64,000 bases of DNA from Celeribacter neptunius (GTDB taxonomy: Bacteria; Pseudomonadota; Alphaproteobacteria; Rhodobacterales; Rhodobacteraceae). The stretch is taken from contig NZ_FORH01000001.1 in assembly GCF_900113955.1 (NCBI RefSeq), positions 240,395-304,394 of the forward strand. The letters are read 5' to 3'. The number at the start of each line of letters is the position of its first letter. Positions within the stretch are counted from its first letter, which is position 1. The notes under the pieces were generated by a model. That model was given only the letters and a program-made list of their open reading frames with translations, searched no databases and was not told the DNA's origin. Of this stretch, positions 58,896 through 64,000 are shown in pieces. The translations under genes and the position numbers were made by a program.

Positions 58896-59747
58896 TCAGC
58901 GCATCGCGCTATGTCCCGCTCCGGCATCGGCGGCGCTGTAAAGTCCAGGCAGCTCGAAAAGGCTGTCGACCCGCTGTTGCAGGGCGGTGATCTGGGTCTG
59001 GTTGAGCGAGACAAGACCGCCGCTTGTGACCGTGAGGCCCGGCGCCGCGCCAGGCTTGCCCGTGCCGGTCCAGTCGGCGGCCATGTCCTGCAGCCGTTTC
59101 AATGGGGTCAGCATGATGCTGGTCTCGCGATAGGCCTCGGCCGCGGCCCGAGACTGGCTCTCGGCCCGGGCCGCGGTCTCGTCCGTGGCTCCGGCCTGTT
59201 CGCTCGCGGCCGCCACCTCGTCGAGCAAGCTCTGGGTCACGGCCTCGCCCTGAGCCATCCGGTCGGCGATGCGGGTGATCGCCTCCAGCGCCACGGAAAG
59301 CCCGTTCTGGGCCTGGGATGGCCCGCTTTGGGTGGCCGCGGTGACGGAGGATGCGGCCTGCGACAGGTCGGTCTTGGCTGTGGCGGGCTGCGCAGTGTCC
59401 GTTTGTGCAGTGTCCGTTTGTGCATTGCCCGCCTGAGCGTTTTCCTCGGGAGCGTTTTCCGCCTGAGTGGTTTTTACCGCCGGCTCGGGCAGCGTTTCCT
59501 GTTGGCTGTCGTGAGAGGCGCCGGCGTGTCCGGCACCATGGTGCGACCGGCTTTGCAGCCAGAACACCGTGCCATCGGCAATGGCCTGCGGTGTTTGGCC
59601 TGCGGTAAACTCCGGGGGCGCCGGGCGTGTGTGGCGGGGCACCGCGCCGGCGCTGCCCGTTTGCGCCGGCGTCGCGGACAGCCAGGGTTGGAACAGCTGA
59701 TGAAGCAGGGCAGAGAGCGGAGAGGCGCTGAACTGGACAGAGAACAT
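58896..59747 (-). CDS. Ala/Gln/Thr-rich protein of unknown function
   Basis: A 283-aa protein starting MFSVQFSASPLSALLHQLFQ. The first half is Pro/Ala/Gln/Thr-rich and includes a tandem TDTAQ repeat encoded by a 15-bp duplication. The second half (~145-283) has a helical region with regular heptads (LSVALEAITRIADRMAQGEAV, QSLLDEVAAASEQAG) and a Leu-rich end. No signal peptide or domain is recognised. It was chosen over an overlapping plus-strand frame because its composition is protein-like. The start is uncertain because the ribosome site is weak. Confidence 0.55.
   Translation of the reverse strand: MFSVQFSASPLSALLHQLFQPWLSATPAQTGSAGAVPRHTRPAPPEFTAGQTPQAIADGTVFWLQSRSHHGAGHAGASHDSQQETLPEPAVKTTQAENAPEENAQAGNAQTDTAQTDTAQPATAKTDLSQAASSVTAATQSGPSQAQNGLSVALEAITRIADRMAQGEAVTQSLLDEVAAASEQAGATDETAARAESQSRAAAEAYRETSIMLTPLKRLQDMAADWTGTGKPGAAPGLTVTSGGLVSLNQTQITALQQRVDSLFELPGLYSAADAGAGHSAMR
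59392..59421. repeat. 15-bp tandem duplication inside a coding region
   Basis: GCAGTGTCCGTTTGT occurs twice in a row (59392-59406 and 59407-59421) and encodes the TDTAQ repeat of the overlapping minus-strand gene. Confidence 0.9.
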
Positions 59748-60061
59748 GGTGAAACCGGACGCAGGAGCGGGCACTCGGCACATTCGGCGCGGAGGCACGC
59801 GGGACATGTCCGGGCTTCGCCGGGTTTGTGCCCGATTTTTAACAAAATTCGACCTCTGGGCGCCAGAAAAAGGTAATCAAATCGTTAACATCGGGCTTAG
59901 TGGGCGCGCTCCGCCCTGTTTTGGCCTGAATTCGGCCGGTATTGCGATCTGTCTGGCAAGGCTCTGACTTTACCGTGATCCCGGCTGGACCTGAGAGGCG
60001 TTCTGACGCAAGAGTAGGGCGCGAAACGCGACAGGATGCCAGGCAGGCAGAGGAGACACGC
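59748..60061. other. 314-base divergent intergenic region upstream of arsM
   Basis: It lies between the Ala/Gln-rich protein gene and arsM and is AT-richer around 59840-59895. The arsM ribosome site GAGGAG is at its right end. No ArsR-type operator could be identified with confidence, and no arsR gene is adjacent. Confidence 0.4.
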
Positions 60062-61117
60062 ATGAGCCACGCGGATGTTCAGGACTATTACGGCAAGGTG
60101 CTTCAGGGCAGTCAGGATCTGAAGACCAACGCCTGTTGCAGCCCGGATGATCTCTCCGACGCTCTCAAATCCGCGCTCTCGAATGTCCATGACGAGGTGC
60201 TGTCGCGCTATTATGGCTGCGGGCTGATCGCGCCGGAGATGCTCGAGGGCGCGCGCGTGCTCGATCTCGGCTCTGGTTCCGGCCGCGATGTCTATGCGCT
60301 GGCGCAGTTCGTTGGTGAAGCGGGCTTTGTCGTGGGCGTCGATATGACCGAGGAACAGCTGGAGGTGGCGCGGCGTCATCAGGACTGGCATCGCGAGCGC
60401 TTTGGCTACGGCAAATCCAATGTGGAGTTCCATCAGGGCTATATCGAAAAGCTCGACGCGCTGCCGCTGGAAGAGGGCTCCTTCGACGTCATCGTCTCAA
60501 ATTGCGTGCTCAATCTGGCGATGGACAAACCCGCCGTGCTGCGAGAGGCCTTCCGCTTGCTGAAACCGGGTGGCGAGATGTACTTCTCGGACGTCTATGC
60601 CGACCGGCGGGTGCCCGAGGCGCTGCGCTCCGATCCGGTGCTCTATGGCGAATGCCTCTCCGGCGCGCTCTATTGGAATGATTTCGAATATATGGCCCGT
60701 GCCGCCGGCTTTGGTGATCCGCGTCTGGTGACACATCGCGAACTCACAGTCGAGAACCCGGAGCTCGAGGCGAAAGTGGCGCCGATCAAATTCATGTCCG
60801 CCACCTACCGTCTGTTCAAACTCGATCTCGAGCCGGAATGTGAAGACTATGGCCAGGCGGTGATCTACAAGGGCACCATGCAAGGCGCGCCGCATCTGTT
60901 TGAGCTCGACGCGGGGCACAGGATCGAGACGGGGCGGGTGTTCCCGGTCTGCGGCAACACGTTCAAGATGCTCAAGGAAACGCGGTTTGCGCCGCATTTC
61001 GAGTTCATCGGCGATTTCTCCAGCCATTATGGCGTGTTCGCGGGGTGCGGTGCGACGAGCCCGTTCGATAGTCTGAGCGAGACCGGCGCGGCGCAGGCGG
61101 GCGGCAGCTGTTGCTAA
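60062..61117 (+). CDS. arsM: arsenite S-adenosylmethionine methyltransferase (ArsM)
   Basis: Methylates arsenite to mono-, di- and trimethyl arsenicals using SAM, a detoxification and volatilisation route. The 351-aa protein has the SAM motif [15 protein letters not shown] (~70-84), the N-terminal cysteine pair [10 protein letters not shown] (~22-23), the arsenic-binding cysteines in [14 protein letters not shown] and [11 protein letters not shown], and a C-terminal GGSCC. Start with AGAGGAGA upstream; the frame extends 40 codons further 5' without protein character. No other ars gene is adjacent. Confidence 0.94.
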   Translation: MSHADVQDYYGKVLQGSQDLKTNACCSPDDLSDALKSALSNVHDEVLSRYYGCGLIAPEMLEGARVLDLGSGSGRDVYALAQFVGEAGFVVGVDMTEEQLEVARRHQDWHRERFGYGKSNVEFHQGYIEKLDALPLEEGSFDVIVSNCVLNLAMDKPAVLREAFRLLKPGGEMYFSDVYADRRVPEALRSDPVLYGECLSGALYWNDFEYMARAAGFGDPRLVTHRELTVENPELEAKVAPIKFMSATYRLFKLDLEPECEDYGQAVIYKGTMQGAPHLFELDAGHRIETGRVFPVCGNTFKMLKETRFAPHFEFIGDFSSHYGVFAGCGATSPFDSLSETGAAQAGGSCC

Positions 61118-61161
61118 GCGTTCCGCGCCCTGTTAGGGATCTTGAGAGTTTTTGTAAGACA

Positions 61162-61179
61162 ATGAAGCCCGCCCCGTGA
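61162..61179 (+). other. five-codon leader frame overlapping the ABC ATPase start
   Basis: ATG-AAG-CCC-GCC-CCG-TGA ends in a TGA that overlaps the GTG start of the next gene (GTGA). It could couple translation of the ATPase to a tiny leader peptide. There is no strong ribosome site before it. Confidence 0.3.
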
Positions 61180-62258
61180 CCGATCCCCGCCTTGAAATTC
61201 GCAACATCCGCCGCCGTTTTCAGGGCCGCGAGGTGGTCTCCGACGTCTCGCTCAAGGTGATGCCGGGGCAGGTGACCTGCCTGTTGGGGCCTTCGGGCTG
61301 CGGCAAATCCACGACGCTTCGGATCATTGCCGGCGTCGATATGCAGGACGAAGGCGAAATTTATGTCGACGGGCAATTGGTCTGTGACACCGTGTTCCGG
61401 GTGCCGCCAGAGCAGCGCTCGATCGGATTGATGTTTCAGGATTTTGCACTTTTCCCACATTTGACGGTCTTCGATAACGTGGGTTTTGGCTTGAAAGGGC
61501 ATAAATCCGATAAACGTGCCCGGATCGAAGAGCTTCTGGACAAGGTCGGGTTGCTCTCGGCCATCGACAAGTTCCCGCATGAGCTGTCGGGCGGCGAGCA
61601 GCAACGGATCGCATTGGCCCGGGCGCTGGCCCCCAAGCCCTCGATCATGCTGATGGACGAGCCGTTTTCCGGGCTCGACGAGCGGCTCAAGGATGATATC
61701 CGTGACAGCACGCTGGATGTGCTCAAGGCCGAGAACACCGCCGTGCTTCTGGTCACCCATGAGCCGCATGAGGCGATGCGCATGGCCGATGAGATCGCGC
61801 TGATGCGCGACGGCAAGATCGTGCAGCAAGGCGCGCCCTACAATATCTACAACGCCCCGGTGGACCGCAAGGCGGCGGCGTTTTTCAGCGATATCAATGT
61901 GATCCGCGGCACGGTTCAAAAACTTGCCGTGACCACCGCCTTTGGCGAATTCCTCTGTCCCGGTCAGCCCGATGGCACCGAGGTGGAGATCGTAATCCGG
62001 CCGCAGCATCTGCGCATCGATTTCGACCGCGACGGGCGTGGCCCCAATCCGACGCCGCAGGACGGGACGCCGGCCCGCGCCACGGTGCAGCGGGCGCGGT
62101 TCATGGGGCGCGAGAGCCTCGTGGAATTCAGGATGGAGTTCGACGGTTCGGTGCTCAAGGCGACGGTGCCCTCGGTGTTTCTGCCGAAACCGGGCACGCC
62201 GATGTGGCTGATGATGCGCCGGGACCGCTGTTTCGTGTTCCCCACGCCTGCAGCCTAG
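61176..62258 (+). CDS. ABC transporter ATP-binding protein (FbpC/PotA type), orphan
   Basis: A 360-aa importer ATPase. Walker A is GPSGCGKSTTL, Q-loop FQDFALFPHLTVFDNVGFGL, signature LSGGEQQRIALARAL, Walker B IMLMDEPFSGLDE and H-loop VTHEPHEAM. The C-terminal ~120 residues form the TOBE-type regulatory domain (EVEIVIRPQHLRIDFDRDGR), as in iron(III), sulfate, polyamine or glycerol-phosphate systems. The GTG start was chosen from family alignment. No binding protein or permease is adjacent, so its partners are elsewhere and the substrate is open. Confidence 0.9.
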   Translation: MTDPRLEIRNIRRRFQGREVVSDVSLKVMPGQVTCLLGPSGCGKSTTLRIIAGVDMQDEGEIYVDGQLVCDTVFRVPPEQRSIGLMFQDFALFPHLTVFDNVGFGLKGHKSDKRARIEELLDKVGLLSAIDKFPHELSGGEQQRIALARALAPKPSIMLMDEPFSGLDERLKDDIRDSTLDVLKAENTAVLLVTHEPHEAMRMADEIALMRDGKIVQQGAPYNIYNAPVDRKAAAFFSDINVIRGTVQKLAVTTAFGEFLCPGQPDGTEVEIVIRPQHLRIDFDRDGRGPNPTPQDGTPARATVQRARFMGRESLVEFRMEFDGSVLKATVPSVFLPKPGTPMWLMMRRDRCFVFPTPAA

Positions 62259-62268
62259 CTCCGGCGAC

Positions 62269-63003
62269 TTAATCGCGGTTTTTAAACGGTTTATGCGCCT
62301 GTTGATAGGCGATGAAATCCTCGAGCGTCTTGCCCGGTTCGTCGTGGAACGTGGCGCCGGTGTCGATCACGCTCTCGATCCGGTCGACCCGGAAGGTGCG
62401 GAACGCCGCGCGCGCCTCGCACCAGGCGCTCATGGTCCAGACCCGGCCCCAATAGTTGAGCTGCAAGGGGCGCACCAAGCGCGTCGAGCTTTCGCCGGAG
62501 AGCGCCAGATAGGTGATGCGCAGCACCTTTTGTTCACGCACCGCCTGTCGCAAGAGCGGCATATGCCTGTAGCCCGCCCGGGCGTCGGCAAAGGCAAAGG
62601 GATGCACCGCGTAGCCCCAGCCGGCCGCCGGCGGGCCGGTGTTTTCCGGCAGCACCGCATCGATCTTTTCCGCGAGACTCCTGGCGCTGTCCGCCAGCTC
62701 CGGATCGGAGGCCTCGCCGAGGATCGCCACGGCGAGATGCAGTGCCTCGAGCTCGCCCATGGTGAGATTCATCGGCGGCAGGGTGATCGGCGCGGTGATC
62801 ATGTAACCGACGCCGCGTTCGCCCTCGACCGGCACGCCGGAGGCCTTGAGCGTCGCCATATCGCGCCAGATCGTGCGTTCGGAGACCTCGACGCGCCCGG
62901 CCAGTTCGCGGGCGGTATGAAGCTGCCCGTCGCGCAGGATCCCGATGAGATCGAACAGGCGGTCGCTGCGCCGGATACCGGTTTCCTTGCGACCGCCTGC
63001 CAT
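62269..63003 (-). CDS. WYL-domain transcriptional regulator (YafY family)
   Basis: A 244-aa regulator. The N-terminal winged HTH (RSDRLFDLIGILRDGQLHTARELAGRVEVSERTIWRDMATLKASGVPVEGERGVGYMI) is followed by a WYL ligand-binding domain; the equivalent of the WYL motif is LQLNYWGRVWTMSAWCEAR. Such regulators respond to small ligands or nucleic acid. It is the second gene of a minus-strand pair and starts about five bases after the ABM-like gene. It converges with the ABC ATPase gene, ten bases away. Confidence 0.88.
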   Translation of the reverse strand: MAGGRKETGIRRSDRLFDLIGILRDGQLHTARELAGRVEVSERTIWRDMATLKASGVPVEGERGVGYMITAPITLPPMNLTMGELEALHLAVAILGEASDPELADSARSLAEKIDAVLPENTGPPAAGWGYAVHPFAFADARAGYRHMPLLRQAVREQKVLRITYLALSGESSTRLVRPLQLNYWGRVWTMSAWCEARAAFRTFRVDRIESVIDTGATFHDEPGKTLEDFIAYQQAHKPFKNRD

Positions 63004-63007
63004 CACG

Positions 63008-63337
63008 TTACGCCGCTTCCAGATCGGCCGCTTTGGCGAAGATCGGCGGGGTGCGGTGCATGATGACGCTCTCGGGCTTCACCAGCGCCATATAGGGCGC
63101 CGCCGCCGGGTGATCGCGAAAGCCCGCATCACAGGCCTCCATCGTCGCCTGATCGGCCCAGCTGATCTGATCGACCCAATTGCCGTCTTCGCGCTTGTAG
63201 AGCGCCCGGCCGAGATAGCCGGGGAAGGTGAGGAAATAGGCCTCCAGATCCTGCGCGCGCGCCGCGAGATCCGTCTCCGTGGCGCCTTCGGCCAGTTGGA
63301 AGATCACAGTTTCAATCATCTGAATATTCATGGTCAT
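63008..63337 (-). CDS. small ABM-like (dimeric alpha/beta barrel) protein
   Basis: A 109-aa protein. MIETVIFQLAEGATETDLAARAQDLEAYFLTFPGYLGRALYKREDGNWVDQISWADQATMEACDAGF follows the pattern of the antibiotic-biosynthesis-monooxygenase-like fold: a beta strand, a helix with a PGYL-type turn, and W-D-containing strands. Active-site assignment is not possible. The start at 63337 has CGGAG upstream. It is in an operon with the WYL regulator, which probably controls it. Confidence 0.7.
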   Translation of the reverse strand: MTMNIQMIETVIFQLAEGATETDLAARAQDLEAYFLTFPGYLGRALYKREDGNWVDQISWADQATMEACDAGFRDHPAAAPYMALVKPESVIMHRTPPIFAKAADLEAA

Positions 63338-63554
63338 TTTTCTCCGATTCGAGGTTTCGATGACCTGAGAATGGCGCTCGACAACTGACATAAACCTGTC
63401 TGTTGAGATTTTCCAGCCTGTTGCGCCGCGGCAATGTTGTGCATCGACCGCCAAAACGCGTTTTTGCGCTTTTCCTCTCTGGATCGCCGTCCTAATCCTT
63501 GTTCCCGAGATTTGTGACGGGTCTTTTCACGGCCCGCTGAAAATGGAGAGACAC

Positions 63555-63770
63555 ATGCTCAACAATATCGGCCTTCCGGGTCTTCTGCTCATCGCCGTCG
63601 TGGTTCTGGTGCTCTTTGGCCGCGGCAAGATTTCCGGCCTCATGGGCGAAGTGGGCAAAGGCATCACCTCGTTCAAGAAAGGCGTCGCCGAGGGCACCAA
63701 GGAGATCGAGGACGAAGCCGCCTCTGTCGCCAAGGACATCACCCCCGAGGACGAGAAAGACAAAGCCTGA
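63555..63770 (+). CDS. tatA: Sec-independent protein translocase subunit TatA
   Basis: The pore-forming subunit of the twin-arginine translocase, which exports folded proteins. The 71-aa protein has an N-terminal membrane helix ([25 protein letters not shown], with the FGRGKI hinge), an amphipathic helix ([16 protein letters not shown]), and a charged acidic tail. GGAGAG lies upstream of the ATG at 63555. It is followed by tatB in the same direction. Confidence 0.95.
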   Translation: MLNNIGLPGLLLIAVVVLVLFGRGKISGLMGEVGKGITSFKKGVAEGTKEIEDEAASVAKDITPEDEKDKA

Positions 63771-63871
63771 GGGCTTGGGCCTGAAGGCTTGGCTTTCGAA
63801 GGAAGACCTTCGGCGGGCGGGGCAGGGTGACCTGCCTCATGTGATGTGGCAATTGGACAAGGCGGTGCGGG

Positions 63872-64000
63872 ATGTTTGACATCGGCATGTCAGAACTCTT
63901 GGTGGTGGGCGTGGTGGCCCTGATCGTGGTCGGTCCCAAGGACCTGCCGGGGATGTTCCGGACGCTTGGGCGATTCACCGCCCGGGCAAAATCCATGGCG
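63872..64000 (+). CDS. tatB: Sec-independent protein translocase subunit TatB, 3' end outside the window
   Basis: The first 43 codons of TatB, the receptor-side partner of Tat[36 protein letters not shown] is diagnostic (conserved GPKDLP). The gene runs off the right edge; tatC probably follows. The 101-base gap to tatA contains no gene. Confidence 0.93.
   Translation, partial: MFDIGMSELLVVGVVALIVVGPKDLPGMFRTLGRFTARAKSMA

Noticed and set aside
58911-59876. A 321-codon plus-strand frame opposite the Ala/Gln-rich protein
   Set aside because: Gly/Arg/Leu-rich with no helices or domain; the minus-strand frame has amphipathic helices and normal composition.

Overview
The window is one 64 kb stretch of a high-GC alphaproteobacterial chromosome. 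The order Rhodobacterales (Rhodobacter/Roseobacter group) is the best fit. The reasons are an NADH dehydrogenase (nuo) cluster interleaved with small extra genes followed by birA-coaX-rnj, two exported proteins ending in the VPLPA/VPVPA-type sorting tail, a DUF3422 protein, and the general look of the proteins. No rRNA, tRNA, CRISPR array, intact transposase or phage gene was seen. The species cannot be fixed from this sequence.

Left part (1-26 kb). The window opens inside pntA and runs through pntB (proton-pumping transhydrogenase). Next come a MerR regulator with its own MerR-type promoter and a carboxymuconolactone-decarboxylase-like partner, an M20 amidohydrolase, an exported thioredoxin-like protein, a membrane-anchored pentapeptide-repeat protein, a DUF3422 membrane protein and a YeeE/YedE transporter. 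A five-gene dipeptide-type ABC transporter operon on the minus strand (8.7-14.5 kb) is divergent from a second M20 amidohydrolase. A minus-strand group follows in the order glmU, glmS, acetyltransferase, AlkD-like protein, moaA, cobalamin riboswitch, bluB. A 1-kb segment carrying one low-complexity exported protein sits between glmS and the acetyltransferase. It is bounded by an 89-bp perfect duplication of the glmS 3' end. A phosphatase and a DegT-type aminotransferase complete this part.

Centre (26.7-49.4 kb). All fourteen nuo genes (A-N) lie on the plus strand in canonical order. Interleaved with them are a sulfotransferase (between C and D), a membrane protein that shares a helix-hairpin-helix tail with NuoE, a DUF5337 protein, a family of three small exported proteins plus a DUF3291 protein (between F and G), a lipoprotein (G/H) and a carboxymuconolactone-decarboxylase-like protein (I/J). 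Stop/start overlaps show that most of these are translationally coupled to the complex I genes. birA, coaX and rnj follow directly and end at a strong terminator.

Right part (49.5-64 kb). Two sorting-tail exported proteins, a DEAD-box helicase with a TTG start, a DUF3299 protein, an unknown protein, prfC, a stand-alone Hint-domain protein, an SDR protein with an altered active site, an Ala/Gln-rich unknown, arsM, an orphan ABC ATPase, a WYL regulator with an ABM-like partner, and the start of a tatAB operon that leaves the window.

How they fit together: pntAB and complex I are the energy-coupling core; glmUS feeds cell-wall precursor synthesis; moaA and bluB supply cofactors. The most unusual structures are the glmS-tail duplication around a 1-kb segment and the accessory genes embedded in the nuo operon.
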